Of a stretch of DNA of 64,000 bases, positions 1-8,404 are shown one piece after another. The position numbers and the translations under genes were made by a program. A model generated the notes under the pieces. It was given only the letters and a program-made list of their open reading frames with translations. It searched no databases and was not told where the DNA came from. The stretch covers positions 4,402,001 to 4,466,000 of the forward strand of contig CP045205.1 in NCBI GenBank assembly GCA_009363175.1, written 5' to 3'. This DNA is from Citrobacter telavivensis (GTDB taxonomy: Bacteria > Pseudomonadota > Gammaproteobacteria > Enterobacterales > Enterobacteriaceae). How positions within the stretch are numbered: the first letter of the stretch is position 1; each line of letters begins with the position of its first letter.

Positions 1-36
1 ATTAGCCAGCAGGATACCGGTTTTCGTCTGACGCAT
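1..36 (-). CDS. hemH: Ferrochelatase, N-terminal 12 codons only (partial)
   Basis: The complement of 1-36 opens with ATG and reads MRQTKTGILLAN, the start of enterobacterial ferrochelatase, which inserts Fe2+ into protoporphyrin IX as the last step of haem synthesis. A purine-rich stretch (AAGAGGCGG) lies just upstream as ribosome binding site. hemH follows adk on the same strand in E. coli, which supports the call. The rest of the gene lies beyond the left edge, so nothing can be said about its integrity. Confidence 0.85.
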   Translation of the reverse strand, partial: MRQTKTGILLAN

Positions 37-126
37 TACCGCCTCTTATCGATTCAAATTGTTGATAATTGTAGCGGAAAAGCGAGTAAGAAGAACTAAT
101 TGCTGCGAGAGGTAAGACGAGAACTT

Positions 127-362
127 GCCTGATGGCGCTAACGATGCCGGTAGGTCGAATAAGGTGTTTACGCCGACATCCGGCACCCATTGCCTGATGG
201 CGCTGTGCTTATCAGGCCTACAAAGCAGGAATACAGTTGTAGGCCGGATAAGGTGCTTGCACCGCCATCCGCCACCCATTGCCTGATGGCGCTGCGCTTA
301 TCAGGCCTACAAAGCAGGAATACAGTTGTAGGCCGGATAAGGTGCTTGCACCGCCATCCGGC
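127..362. repeat. REP/BIME cluster between adk and hemH
   Basis: This gene-free stretch holds several REP palindromes of the type GCCTGATGGCGCT...ATCAGGCCTAC alternating with GTAGGCCGGATAAGG...CCATCCGGC. An 89-bp unit starting CACCCATTGCCTGATGG occurs at 184-272 and again at 273-361 with very few differences, so one unit appears to have been duplicated in tandem. Such clusters stabilise mRNA 3' ends and can bind gyrase or IHF; here they sit just after the adk stop codon. Bases 37-126 show no other feature beyond the hemH leader. Confidence 0.85.
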
Positions 363-371
363 AGAACGGCC

Positions 372-1016
372 TTAGCCGAGGATTTTTTCCAGCGCCGCGC
401 GCACTTCAGCGACGGCCTGAGTCCCGTCAACTTTCGCGTATTGGGTGTTACCCGCGGCCGCTTCTTTCTGGTAGTAACCAATCAGCGGCGCCGTCATCTG
501 ATGGTATTCCACCAGACGTTTACGCACGGTCTCTTCCTGGTCGTCTTTACGGGTGGTCAGCTCTTCGCCGGTCACATCGTCTTTACCTTCCACTTTCGGC
601 GGGTTGAATTTGATGTGGTAAACACGGCCAGACGCAGCGTGCACGCGACGACCCACGATACGGTCAACGATCAGCTCATCCGGTACGTCGAATTCGAGAA
701 CATAATCCACCACGATGCCCGCTTCTTTCATGGCGTCAGCCTGCGGAATCGTGCGTGGGAAACCATCTAACAGAAAACCGTTACGGCAATCTTCCTGCGC
801 GATACGCTCTTTTACCAGCGCGATCACCAGCTCATCGGTCACCAGCTTGCCGGCGTCCATGATGTCTTTCGCTTGTTTGCCCAGCTCGGAGCCAGATTTC
901 ACGGCGGCACGCAGCATATCACCGGTGGAGATTTGCGGAATACCATACTTCTCCATGATGAACTGAGCCTGAGTTCCTTTACCCGCGCCCGGAGCGCCAA
1001 GCAGAATGATACGCAT
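372..1016 (-). CDS. adk: Adenylate kinase
   Basis: 214 residues, the standard length. It converts ATP + AMP to two ADP in the cytoplasm and is essential for nucleotide balance. The P-loop GAPGAGKGT lies at residues 7-15, followed by the AMP-binding region (QISTGDMLR) and the GFPRTIPQ motif near residue 85; the LID domain is the long-form insert. An upstream in-frame ATG would add 21 residues, but MRIILLGAPG is the family start and was chosen. The gene is flanked on both sides by REP clusters and lies between htpG and hemH, as in E. coli. Confidence 0.97.
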   Translation of the reverse strand: MRIILLGAPGAGKGTQAQFIMEKYGIPQISTGDMLRAAVKSGSELGKQAKDIMDAGKLVTDELVIALVKERIAQEDCRNGFLLDGFPRTIPQADAMKEAGIVVDYVLEFDVPDELIVDRIVGRRVHAASGRVYHIKFNPPKVEGKDDVTGEELTTRKDDQEETVRKRLVEYHQMTAPLIGYYQKEAAAGNTQYAKVDGTQAVAEVRAALEKILG

Positions 1017-1144
1017 TACGAAAATCCCCTTAAAGGTTGTCGATATTTTTAAAAAAGCGCTAAACGATACCACCATCACGCATTTGTCTCAAGGAAGCGG
1101 GGTAAGGCTGAAACGGTTAATGAGGGGAAAATGCGCGAAAAAAA

Positions 1145-1380
1145 GCCGGATGGCGGTGCAAGCACCTTATCCGGCCTACAAAAGCAGCTTTAACCGTAGG
1201 CCAGATAAGCGTCAGCGCCATCCGGCCTACAAAAGCAGCTTTAACCGTAGGCCAGATAAGCGTCAGCGCCATCCGGCCTACAAAAGCAGATTTAACCGTA
1301 GGCCGGATAAGCGTCAGCGCCATCCGGCCTACAAAAAACAGCTTTAACCGTAGGCCGGATAAGCGTCAGCGCCATCCGGC
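1145..1380. repeat. Tandem REP/BIME array between htpG and adk
   Basis: After one inverted REP (1145-1175) there are four head-to-tail units starting GTAGGCC[A/G]GATAAGCGTCAGCGCCATCCGGC at 1196, 1247, 1298 and 1350, so the period is 51-52 bp. Units are almost identical; the first two share a G-to-A change, which suggests recent unit duplication. The interval between adk and htpG (1017-1394) holds nothing else except the short adk leader. It lies 3' of htpG and 5' of adk. Confidence 0.88.
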
Positions 1381-1394
1381 ACTACAAGCCGTTA

Positions 1395-3269
1395 TCAGGA
1401 AACCAGCAGCTGGTTCATACGACGGATGAACTGGTTCGGATCTTCCAGCGTGCCGCGCTCGGCAAACAGCGCCTGATCCAGCAGCAGTTCAACCCACTCG
1501 TTGAACTTCGCGTCGTCCTCGGTATCTGCGGTGCGTTTCACCAGCACGTGATCCGGGTTGAGTTCAAAGATGTATTTCACTTCCGGCACGTTCTGACCCG
1601 CCGCCGCAAACAGTTTCGCCATCTGCGTGCTCATTTCGTCCGCATCGGTGGTGACAATCGCTGGCGTATCGGTCAGACGATGCGTCAGACGCACGTCTTT
1701 CACGCGGTCGCCCAGCAGGTTTTTCACGCGCTCAACGAACGGTGTCAGCGCTTTTTCCGCTTCTTTCGCGCTTTCATCTACCTCATCGGCCAGCTTGTCG
1801 ATAGACTCGTCCGCTTTGGCGACGGACTGGAACGCCTTACCGTCAAACTCGGTCAGGTAGTTCATCATCCACTCGTCAATGCGATCGGAGAGCAGCAGCA
1901 CTTCGATGCCTTTCTTACGCAGCAGTTCCAGGTGCGGACTGCTCTTCGCCGCCGCATAGCTGTCGGCGGTGATGTAATAAATCTTCTCCTGCCCTTCTTT
2001 CATGCGGGAGACGTAGTCTTCCAGAGAGACAGTCTGCGCAGAAGAGTCGGTATGCGTCGACGCGAAACGCATCAGTTTGGCGATGGTTTCCTGGTTAGCG
2101 TGGTCTTCCGCCGGACCTTCTTTCATCACCAGACCGAACTGCTGCCAGAAGGTCTGGTATTTTTCCGCATCGTCTTTCGCCAGTTTTTCCAGCATCTGCA
2201 GAACACGTTTGGTCAATGCGCTACGCAGATTGCGGGTTACCGTGCTGTCCTGCAGAATTTCACGAGAGACGTTCAGCGGCAGATCGTTAGAATCGATCAG
2301 ACCGCGCACAAAGCGCAGGTAGTTCGGCATAAACTGCTCGGCGTCGTCCATGATAAAGACGCGCTGAACATACAGCTTCAGGCCGTGCTTGTGATCGCGG
2401 TTCCACATGTCCCACGGTGCCTGAGACGGGATATACAGCAGGCTGGTGTACTCCTGCTTCCCTTCCACACGGTTGTGGCTCCAGGTCAGCGGATCGGTAA
2501 AATCGTGCGCGATATGCTTGTAAAACTCGTTGTACTCGTCGTCTTTGATTTCCGACTTGTTACGGGTCCACAGCGCCTGCGCTTTGTTGATTTTCTCCCA
2601 GGAAACGACGGTTTCGCCGTCTTTCTCTTCCTGTTTTTCAATCTCAACCGGCAGCGCGATATGGTCGGAATATTTGCTGATGATGGAACGTACACGCCAG
2701 TCATCGAGGAACTCGTCTTCCCCTTCACGCAAATGCAGCGTGATTTCCGTTCCGCGCTCGTCTTTGGTGATATCGCCAACGGTGTATTCACCTTCACCCG
2801 CCGACTCCCAGAACACGCCATTCTCCGGCTTGTCGCCCGCCGCGCGGGTGCGGACGGTCACTTTATCCGCCACGATAAACGCGGAATAGAAGCCCACCCC
2901 AAACTGACCGATCAGTTGGCTGTCTTTCGCCTGATCGGAGCCCATAGATTCGAGGAAAGATTTGGTCCCGGACTTCGCAATGGTCCCCAGGTGATCGATA
3001 ACGTCATCACGGTTCATCCCCACGCCGTTATCGGCAATGGTCAACGTACGCTTATCTTTATCGAAGGAGACGCGCACACGCAGTTCACCGTCACCTTCAT
3101 AGAGGTCCGGGTTCGACAGCGCGCGAAAACGCAGCTTGTCTGCCGCATCGGAGGCGTTAGAGATAAGCTCACGCAGGAAGATTTCTTTATTGGAATACAG
3201 AGAATGGATCATCAGATGCAGAAGCTGTTTTACCTCTGACTGAAACCCACGAGTTTCTTGTCCTTTCAT
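1395..3269 (-). CDS. htpG: Hsp90 family chaperone HtpG
   Basis: 624 residues, as in E. coli. Cytoplasmic dimeric ATP-driven chaperone that remodels partly folded clients together with DnaK. The N-terminal GHKL ATPase motifs are visible: ELISNASDAADK near residue 34, DNGVGM near 80 and the glycine-rich GQFGVGFYS lid segment near 120. The middle domain and the C-terminal dimerisation domain follow without interruption. A sigma-32-type promoter lies 50-80 bp upstream, between recR and this gene, so it can be induced by heat independently of dnaX-ybaB-recR. Confidence 0.97.
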   Translation of the reverse strand: MKGQETRGFQSEVKQLLHLMIHSLYSNKEIFLRELISNASDAADKLRFRALSNPDLYEGDGELRVRVSFDKDKRTLTIADNGVGMNRDDVIDHLGTIAKSGTKSFLESMGSDQAKDSQLIGQFGVGFYSAFIVADKVTVRTRAAGDKPENGVFWESAGEGEYTVGDITKDERGTEITLHLREGEDEFLDDWRVRSIISKYSDHIALPVEIEKQEEKDGETVVSWEKINKAQALWTRNKSEIKDDEYNEFYKHIAHDFTDPLTWSHNRVEGKQEYTSLLYIPSQAPWDMWNRDHKHGLKLYVQRVFIMDDAEQFMPNYLRFVRGLIDSNDLPLNVSREILQDSTVTRNLRSALTKRVLQMLEKLAKDDAEKYQTFWQQFGLVMKEGPAEDHANQETIAKLMRFASTHTDSSAQTVSLEDYVSRMKEGQEKIYYITADSYAAAKSSPHLELLRKKGIEVLLLSDRIDEWMMNYLTEFDGKAFQSVAKADESIDKLADEVDESAKEAEKALTPFVERVKNLLGDRVKDVRLTHRLTDTPAIVTTDADEMSTQMAKLFAAAGQNVPEVKYIFELNPDHVLVKRTADTEDDAKFNEWVELLLDQALFAERGTLEDPNQFIRRMNQLLVS

Positions 3270-3322
3270 GTAGATCTACCTCAACAATGCCATTTTTAAT
3301 GGTAAAAAACACGTTGAGAGGG

Positions 3323-3351
3323 AAATGGGGACAACCGTGGGGGATTTCAAG
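3323..3351 (-). promoter_or_regulatory. Sigma-32 (heat-shock) promoter of htpG
   Basis: On the minus strand CTTGAAA (3351-3345) is followed after 14 bases by CCCCATTT (3330-3323). This is a near-perfect match to the RpoH consensus CTTGAAA-N13-17-CCCCATNT. It lies in the recR-htpG gap, as the known E. coli htpG heat-shock promoter does. Confidence 0.88.
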
Positions 3352-3380
3352 CGGAGGTCGCGAGTGCAACCTCCGTTTGG

Positions 3381-3986
3381 TCAGAATTTAATCTTGTGAC
3401 GTCCTGCCAGAGAATGCGACAGCGTGGTGCCGTCCACCATCTCCAGTTCACCGCCGACCGGCACGCCGTGGGCGATACGGCTGGCATCAACGCCATATTG
3501 CGCGCAGAGCTCAGCAATGTAGTTCGCCGTGGCTTCCCCTTCAACCGTCGGGTTAGTCGCGAGGATCACTTCACTGAGCTGCTCTGAAGAGAGGCGCTGC
3601 TCGAGTCTGTCGAGACCGATATCATCCGGCCCGATACCGTCGAGCGGTGACAAATGCCCCATCAGCACGAAGTAGCGCCCGGAAAACTGCCCGGTCTGCT
3701 CAATCGCGTAGATATCCGCTGGACTCTCGACCACGCAAATCTGGCCGTTTTCCCGACGACGCGGATTCGAACAGATATTGCAGACATCCTGCTCGGTGAA
3801 GGTGCGGCAATCGGCACAGTGGCCGATTTCCGACATCGCTCGGGTGAGCGCTTGCGCCAGGCGCATCCCGCCGCTGCGGTCACGCTGAAGCAGCGTAAAC
3901 GCCATGCGCTGCGCCGACTTCGGGCCAACGCCCGGCAGACAGCGCAGTGCTTCCATAAGCTGAGTTAACAGCGGGCTGGTTTGCAT
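3381..3986 (-). CDS. recR: Recombination mediator protein RecR
   Basis: 201 residues. With RecF and RecO it loads RecA onto gapped DNA coated by SSB. Seen in order: N-terminal helix-hairpin-helix (LRCLPGVGPKSAQRMAF), a Cys4 zinc motif (HCADC...CNIC, around residues 57-72), a Toprim domain (ICVVESPADIYAIE onward) and the C-terminal Walker-B-like segment. The start codon overlaps the ybaB stop by one base (TGATG), which indicates translational coupling in the dnaX-ybaB-recR operon. Confidence 0.97.
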   Translation of the reverse strand: MQTSPLLTQLMEALRCLPGVGPKSAQRMAFTLLQRDRSGGMRLAQALTRAMSEIGHCADCRTFTEQDVCNICSNPRRRENGQICVVESPADIYAIEQTGQFSGRYFVLMGHLSPLDGIGPDDIGLDRLEQRLSSEQLSEVILATNPTVEGEATANYIAELCAQYGVDASRIAHGVPVGGELEMVDGTTLSHSLAGRHKIKF

Positions 3987-4315
3987 CAGAACGGCATCTT
4001 AAAGCCTGGCGGCAGTTGCATACCGGAGGAAACAGAGGCCATCTTCTCTTTCTGGGTCTCTTCAATGCGACGGGCAGCATCGTTGAATGCGGCAGCAACC
4101 AGATCTTCCAGCATATCTTTGTCATCTTCGAGCAGGCTTGGGTCGATCTCCACACGACGGCAGTTATGCGCACCGTTGATGGTCACTTTCACCAGACCCG
4201 CGCCGGATTCACCGGTCACTTCCAGCTTGGCGATTTCTTCCTGCATCTGCTGCATTTTTTCCTGCATCTGCTGGGCCTGCTTCATCAGGTTACCCAGACC
4301 GCCTTTACCAAACAT
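3986..4315 (-). CDS. ybaB: Nucleoid-associated protein YbaB/EbfC family
   Basis: 109 residues starting MFGKGGLGNLMKQA, the family's usual start; an in-frame ATG five codons upstream is ignored. YbaB proteins form tweezer-like dimers that bind DNA and are nearly always encoded between dnaX and recR, as here. The N-terminal third is a glutamine- and methionine-rich coiled coil (QAQQMQEKMQQMQEE), followed by the conserved beta segment GLVKVTINGAHN and a C-terminal helix. Co-transcribed with dnaX and recR. Confidence 0.95.
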   Translation of the reverse strand: MFGKGGLGNLMKQAQQMQEKMQQMQEEIAKLEVTGESGAGLVKVTINGAHNCRRVEIDPSLLEDDKDMLEDLVAAAFNDAARRIEETQKEKMASVSSGMQLPPGFKMPF

Positions 4316-4368
4316 AGGCTTCTCTCTCAATCACGTTAAGGGATGACAATCATAAGCGTCGCTTACGA

Positions 4369-6297
4369 TCAAATGGGGCGGATACTCTCTTCATCCAGAT
4401 CCGCATCGAAGAATCGACGCAGGGTCTGGATGTTGTTATCCGCAACTATCGACTCGCGCGCCTGCGCAAGTTTCTCTTCATAAATCGCCTGACGCCACTC
4501 CAGCGGCGTTCGCACCGCCGGATTATCATCTTCTACGATGGTCAGTTCAACCGCTGATCCCGCAAGCGCACTCAGCGCTTCCGCCAGCTTTTGCTGCGCA
4601 CCGCTGGAATTCAGGTGCCGCTGACTGGAACGTAAATGCAGACAGACCGCATTACCATTTTCTTCTTTCCAGGCATTGAGCGCGACCTGCTCAACCAGTT
4701 TTGGCAGTGAAAGCTGACTCACCTGCGCCGCCCACGGGTCGCGTTCAATCGCTTCCGCCGCCAGCTTGGCTGCAAGTTCCGGCGTTTTCTCATGCTCCAG
4801 CGCTTTCTTCAGCGCCTTCGGCGTCGCCACCACCTCTTTCACTTCAACAACGGGCGTCGTCGCCTTCCAGCGATAAGCTTCTTTCTTCGCTGGCGTTTGT
4901 TCGAGTGCAGACGGCGCAGGACGAGCCTGCACACGTTCTGATACCGAAGCCAGTCTTTCCAGCGCAGCGTTATTCACCGGCCGCGCGCGGGGTGCGGCTG
5001 CCGGTTCACTCTTTTTTGCTTTGGTTGCTCCCTGCGCACGTTGCAGCTGGTTGCGCGCCGCCAGTACCTGACTGGTGGATTCCGGCAGGGGCACTGCCGG
5101 GGTTTGCTGCGCGGGTGCTGACTGCTGTGGCACCTGCGTCGGCGTCATCACCGCCGTTGGCGCAACAGGGGCAAACGATTGTCGCGGAACCTCGGGTTCC
5201 GCAAGCGGCATACGCGGGTGAAACGCCAGCGCCCGCAATAAGGTCATTTCAACGCCCATGCGCCTGTCCGGCGCGTACGGCAGTTCTTTACGGCCAATCA
5301 GCAGCGTCTGGTAATAAAGCTGGACGTCCGCAGGCGGCACGGTGCGCGCCAGTTCACGCATGCGCACTTCAATCGCCGCCATGTCGCTGCCCAGCGCAGC
5401 AGGAGAGAGCTGAACCAGCGCGATACGATGCAGCAGGCCAAGCATTTCGACCAGCAGCGCTTCCCACTCAATACCTCGCGCAGCGGCCTCGTTGACCAGC
5501 GTCATCACCCTCTCGCCGTCGGCGGCTATCACCGCTTCAACCAGCGACAGAGCCTGATCGTCATCCAGTGTGCCGAGCATCGCACTCACCGCCTGGGTGG
5601 AAACCTGACCATCACCGCTGGCAATCGCCTGATCCGTCAGACTCAGCGCATCACGCAGGCTGCCATCCGCCGCACGGGAAAGCAGTTGCAGCGCGCGCGG
5701 CTCGTGGGCGATCTGCTCTTCGTTAAGAATGTGCTCAAGCTGATGGCGGATCTGATCAACATCCAGCGCCTTGAGATGGAATTGCAGACAGCGGGACAAA
5801 ATGGTCACCGGCAGCTTCTGCGGATCGGTCGTCGCCAGCAGGAATTTGACGTGTGAGGGAGGCTCCTCAAGCGTTTTGAGCAGTGCGTTAAAACTGTGGC
5901 GAGACAGCATGTGCACTTCGTCGATCAGATAGACTTTGAATCGGCCGCGCGCTGGTGCGTACTGGACGTTATCCAGCAGATCCCGGGTATCTTCAACTTT
6001 GGTGCGCGAAGCGGCATCGATCTCAATCAAATCGACAAACCGCCCCTGCTCGATTTCACGGCAGTTATCACACACGCCGCACGGCGTGGCGGTAATGCCG
6101 GTTTCGCAATTCAGCCCCTTTGCCAGCAGACGGGCAATAGAGGTTTTACCGACACCCCGGGTACCGGAAAAAAGATATGCGTGGTGAATACGCCCTAACG
6201 ACAAGCCGTTCGCCAGTGCGGTTAGCACATGTTCCTGGCCGACGACGTCAGCAAAGGTTTGTGGGCGCCATTTTCGGGCTAAAACCTGATAACTCAT
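4369..6297 (-). CDS. dnaX: DNA polymerase III subunits tau and gamma
   Basis: The full reading frame gives tau (642 residues; E. coli 643), the clamp-loader ATPase that also tethers the polymerase cores and DnaB helicase. Visible motifs: Walker A GTRGVGKTS near residue 45, a zinc module (C...CGVCDNC, residues 64-79), Walker B LIDEVHML near 126 and the SRC motif (ILSRC) near 168. Domain III is followed by a proline/alanine-rich linker and the tau-specific C-terminus. A slippery AAAAAAG at codons 427-429 allows a -1 shift that yields gamma of about 430 residues. First gene of the dnaX-ybaB-recR operon. Confidence 0.97.
   Translation of the reverse strand: MSYQVLARKWRPQTFADVVGQEHVLTALANGLSLGRIHHAYLFSGTRGVGKTSIARLLAKGLNCETGITATPCGVCDNCREIEQGRFVDLIEIDAASRTKVEDTRDLLDNVQYAPARGRFKVYLIDEVHMLSRHSFNALLKTLEEPPSHVKFLLATTDPQKLPVTILSRCLQFHLKALDVDQIRHQLEHILNEEQIAHEPRALQLLSRAADGSLRDALSLTDQAIASGDGQVSTQAVSAMLGTLDDDQALSLVEAVIAADGERVMTLVNEAAARGIEWEALLVEMLGLLHRIALVQLSPAALGSDMAAIEVRMRELARTVPPADVQLYYQTLLIGRKELPYAPDRRMGVEMTLLRALAFHPRMPLAEPEVPRQSFAPVAPTAVMTPTQVPQQSAPAQQTPAVPLPESTSQVLAARNQLQRAQGATKAKKSEPAAAPRARPVNNAALERLASVSERVQARPAPSALEQTPAKKEAYRWKATTPVVEVKEVVATPKALKKALEHEKTPELAAKLAAEAIERDPWAAQVSQLSLPKLVEQVALNAWKEENGNAVCLHLRSSQRHLNSSGAQQKLAEALSALAGSAVELTIVEDDNPAVRTPLEWRQAIYEEKLAQARESIVADNNIQTLRRFFDADLDEESIRPI
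5006..5017 (-). promoter_or_regulatory. dnaX: Programmed -1 ribosomal frameshift site in dnaX
   Basis: The minus strand reads GC A-AAA-AAG-AGT-GAA in the zero frame. Slippage by one base on AAAAAAG (5017-5011) gives AAA-AAA-GAG-TGA, adding Glu and then stopping at 5008-5006, which creates the short gamma subunit. A GC-rich inverted repeat (CCGGCAGCC...GCGGCCGG) follows and can form the stimulatory stem-loop. This is the same arrangement as in E. coli. Confidence 0.9.
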
Positions 6298-6410
6298 TGG
6301 CTGGCTCTGAAACGCTGGAAGGTGGATTCATAGGGGGGAATGCTAACACAACCTCGCCCATTCAGCGAGGTCATGTCTCTTGCTATTGCTTCAGACGTGG
6401 ACAGCCTGAA

Positions 6411-6962
6411 TCAGTGTCCCGGGAAGGGAACCAGGCTATAGCAGTTGATGCCCTGTTGCGCCAGGCGCTGTTCGCCACCGAGGTCAAACAGATTGATGAT
6501 GAACGCCGCGTCGGTCACTTCGCCACCCAGGCGACGGATCAGTTTCACGGTCGCTTCAATCGTGCCGCCGGTCGCCAGCAGATCGTCAACCACCAACACT
6601 TTGTCACCCGCCTGGATCGCATCAACGTGGATTTCCAGCTGATCGGTGCCGTATTCCAGTTCGTAGCTTTCAGCGATCGTTTCACGCGGCAGTTTGCGCG
6701 GTTTACGCACTGGCACAAAGCCAACGCCCAGACCCAACGCTACCGGCGCGCCAAACAGAAAGCCGCGTGCTTCGGTACCGACAACTTTGGTAATGCCTGC
6801 ATTTTTGTAACGCTCAACCAGCAATTCGATGCTGAGCGCGTAAGCTTTCGGATCTTCCAGTAAGCTGGTGACATCACGGAAAAGAATGCCCGGTTTCGGG
6901 TAGTCCTGAATGCTTTTAATGCTATTTTTGAGAAACTCAAGCTGCTGTGCAGTCGCGGTCAT
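6411..6962 (-). CDS. apt: Adenine phosphoribosyltransferase
   Basis: 183 residues, standard length. It salvages adenine by joining it to PRPP to give AMP. The PRPP-binding signature VLVVDDLLATGGT is seen near residues 123-135, and the adenine-binding/hood region (FRDVTSLL; TEARGFLFG) lies upstream, as in type I PRTases. It precedes dnaX on the same strand with a gap of 113 bp, as in E. coli. Confidence 0.96.
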   Translation of the reverse strand: MTATAQQLEFLKNSIKSIQDYPKPGILFRDVTSLLEDPKAYALSIELLVERYKNAGITKVVGTEARGFLFGAPVALGLGVGFVPVRKPRKLPRETIAESYELEYGTDQLEIHVDAIQAGDKVLVVDDLLATGGTIEATVKLIRRLGGEVTDAAFIINLFDLGGEQRLAQQGINCYSLVPFPGH

Positions 6963-7003
6963 AAGTTTGTGCCTGATTAATACGGTGTTACTTCACGGCG
7001 CAC

Positions 7004-7128
7004 TATACACCTCATCCTTCAAGCTGCCTCTTTGTTGGCTGCCTTCATTCATCCCAGTCACTTACTGATGTAAGCTCAGAGATTCATTCAGTTGCCGCCT
7101 CGATGTACCTTGAATGACAGTGTGTATA
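7004..7128. repeat. ERIC element (full length, 125 bp)
   Basis: An imperfect palindrome with ends TATACACCTCATCCTTCAAG and the complement of CTTGAATGACAGTGTGTATA, and an internal core (AGCTTACATCAGTAAGTGACTGG on the minus strand, in two parts) matching the enterobacterial repetitive intergenic consensus. It lies in the apt-ybaN gap, upstream of apt. ERICs are non-coding, miniature-transposon-like repeats that can form long hairpins in mRNA. Confidence 0.85.
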
Positions 7129-7229
7129 TAGAATAGAAGGTCAACATTAATTTGACCCGGCGCGCCTGTGCTCGAAAACGGTCGAATTTACTGGCTACCG
7201 CCCGCAATTGCAACCGCGATTATTGCGCT

Positions 7230-7607
7230 TCAGTGCTTTTGTTGCTTTTCGTCAATCACCGGTATTCGCCACATAAATATCAGCAGACAGACCAGGATCA
7301 CCAGCAGCAGGATCCGCACCCACCACATCGGCGTCAGCCACAGCGATATGGCGAAGGTAATGAGGATCATCACGATCGCGCGGGGCTTAACGCCAGCCGG
7401 CATGGCCTTATATTTCTGCCAGAATCGCAAATAGCTGCCAAACCACGAGCGGTAGAGTAACCAGTCATGGAAACGCGGCGATGAGCGGGCAAAACACCAG
7501 GCTGCCAGTAAGATAAACGGTGTCGTCGGCAATACAGGCAACACGACGCCCAGTGTCCCCAATACAACCGCCAGCCAACCCGTGATGATTAAAAGGATTC
7601 GTTGCAT
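7230..7607 (-). CDS. ybaN: Inner membrane protein YbaN (DUF454)
   Basis: 125 residues, starting MQRILLIITGWLAVVLG, the family start; a further upstream ATG would add six residues. DUF454 protein of unknown biochemical role. Two N-terminal hydrophobic stretches around the conserved GVVLPVLPTTPFILLAAWCFARSSP segment (in two parts) and a C-terminal hydrophobic region (VRILLLVILVCLLIFMW) predict an integral membrane protein. It is divergent from priC, with a 69-bp gap, and keeps its E. coli position between apt and priC. Confidence 0.92.
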   Translation of the reverse strand: MQRILLIITGWLAVVLGTLGVVLPVLPTTPFILLAAWCFARSSPRFHDWLLYRSWFGSYLRFWQKYKAMPAGVKPRAIVMILITFAISLWLTPMWWVRILLLVILVCLLIFMWRIPVIDEKQQKH

Positions 7608-7676
7608 AATAAAGGCATATCGCAAACCAGAACGCTACTTTAGCATAACAGTTATCATTTTCATCGGAGTGTTAAA

Positions 7677-8204
7677 TTGAAAACCGCCATGCTGCTGCAA
7701 AAGCTGGACGATCAGCTCGCTCTCCTGCGCCAACGCTGCGCGCCGATGGCGCAGCATGCCACACTCAGCGCCCGCTTCGATCGTCATCTTTTTCAGACCC
7801 GCAGCACCCTTATTCAGGCCTGCCTCGAAGAAGCAGAAGGCCATCTTCAGGCGTTGCGTCAGGCGGTTGAGCAGCAGCAACTACCGCAGGTTGCCTGGCT
7901 TGCGGAGCATCTGGCGTCGCAACTGGAAGCTATCTCCCGCGAAACCGCCAGTTGGTCACTCCGGGAGTGGGACAGCGCCTCGCCGGGCCTGGCACGCTGG
8001 CAGCGCAGGCGCATCCAGCATCAGGAATTTGAACGACGTTTGCAGGAAATGACCGCGCAACGCAAGGCGAGACTGGCTCAGGCCACCCGCCTGGACGAGC
8101 AACAAACGCTGCAACGCGAAGTGGAAATCTATGAAGGTCGTCTGGCGCGCTGTCGTAAGGCGCTCGACAATATTGAACGTGTTCTGGCGCGTTTAACCCG
8201 CTAA
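7677..8204 (+). CDS. priC: Primosomal replication protein N'' (PriC)
   Basis: 175 residues. PriC reloads DnaB helicase at stalled forks in the PriC-Rep restart pathway and binds SSB. I chose the TTG at 7677 (TTGAAAACCGCC) because it gives the family N-terminus MKTAMLLQKLDDQL and has CGGAG about 9 bases upstream; the first ATG would remove four residues. The sequence is helical, rich in Arg and Gln (RWQRRRIQHQEFERRLQEM), and has the typical C-terminus LARLTR. ybaM follows after 14 bp. Confidence 0.94.
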   Translation: MKTAMLLQKLDDQLALLRQRCAPMAQHATLSARFDRHLFQTRSTLIQACLEEAEGHLQALRQAVEQQQLPQVAWLAEHLASQLEAISRETASWSLREWDSASPGLARWQRRRIQHQEFERRLQEMTAQRKARLAQATRLDEQQTLQREVEIYEGRLARCRKALDNIERVLARLTR

Positions 8205-8218
8205 TCCCTGGAGACGCT

Positions 8219-8380
8219 ATGTCACTTGAAAACGCCCCGGACGAGGTCAAACTGGCCGTCGATTTGATTGTCCTGCTGGAAGAAAACCAGGTCGCCCCCG
8301 CCACGGTGCTGAAAGCGCTGGAAATCATAAAGCAGGATTATGAAAGGAAAATAGAACAGCTCACTTCAGCACAGAAGTGA
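8219..8380 (+). CDS. ybaM: Small DUF2496 protein YbaM
   Basis: A 53-residue reading frame, ATG at 8219 and TGA ending at 8380, preceded by CTGGAGACGCT as ribosome binding site. It reads MSLENAPDEVKLAVDLIVLL and ends IEQLTSAQK, matching the small E. coli protein YbaM encoded just after priC. The function is unknown. The gene is co-oriented with priC, 14 bp away, and its last codons form the left arm of the transcription terminator. Confidence 0.9.
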   Translation: MSLENAPDEVKLAVDLIVLLEENQVAPATVLKALEIIKQDYERKIEQLTSAQK

Positions 8381-8390
8381 GCTGCCTTTT
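8357..8390. terminator. Rho-independent terminator shared by ybaM and mscK
   Basis: CAGCTCACTTC (8357-8367), a six-base loop, then GAAGTGAGCTG (8374-8384) form a perfect 11-bp stem followed by CCTTTT. The left arm is inside the ybaM coding region. The same hairpin read on the minus strand lies just after the mscK stop and is followed by TTCTATTTT, so it can serve both convergent genes. Confidence 0.82.
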
Positions 8391-8404
8391 GACGACGTGA
8401 GGGG

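Noticed and set aside
1145..1380. CRISPR-like array (repeats with about 51-bp period)
   Set aside because: The units are identical along their whole length, including the would-be spacers, and are REP palindromes. There are no cas genes.
1548..3239. 563-codon open frame antisense to htpG
   Set aside because: It runs exactly opposite the well-conserved htpG frame, has no recognisable domain, and is rich in Arg, His, Phe and Val, as expected for a codon-usage shadow.
5006..5017. Frameshift mutation in dnaX
   Set aside because: The zero frame is intact to the normal tau C-terminus; the AAAAAAG site is the known programmed -1 signal for gamma.
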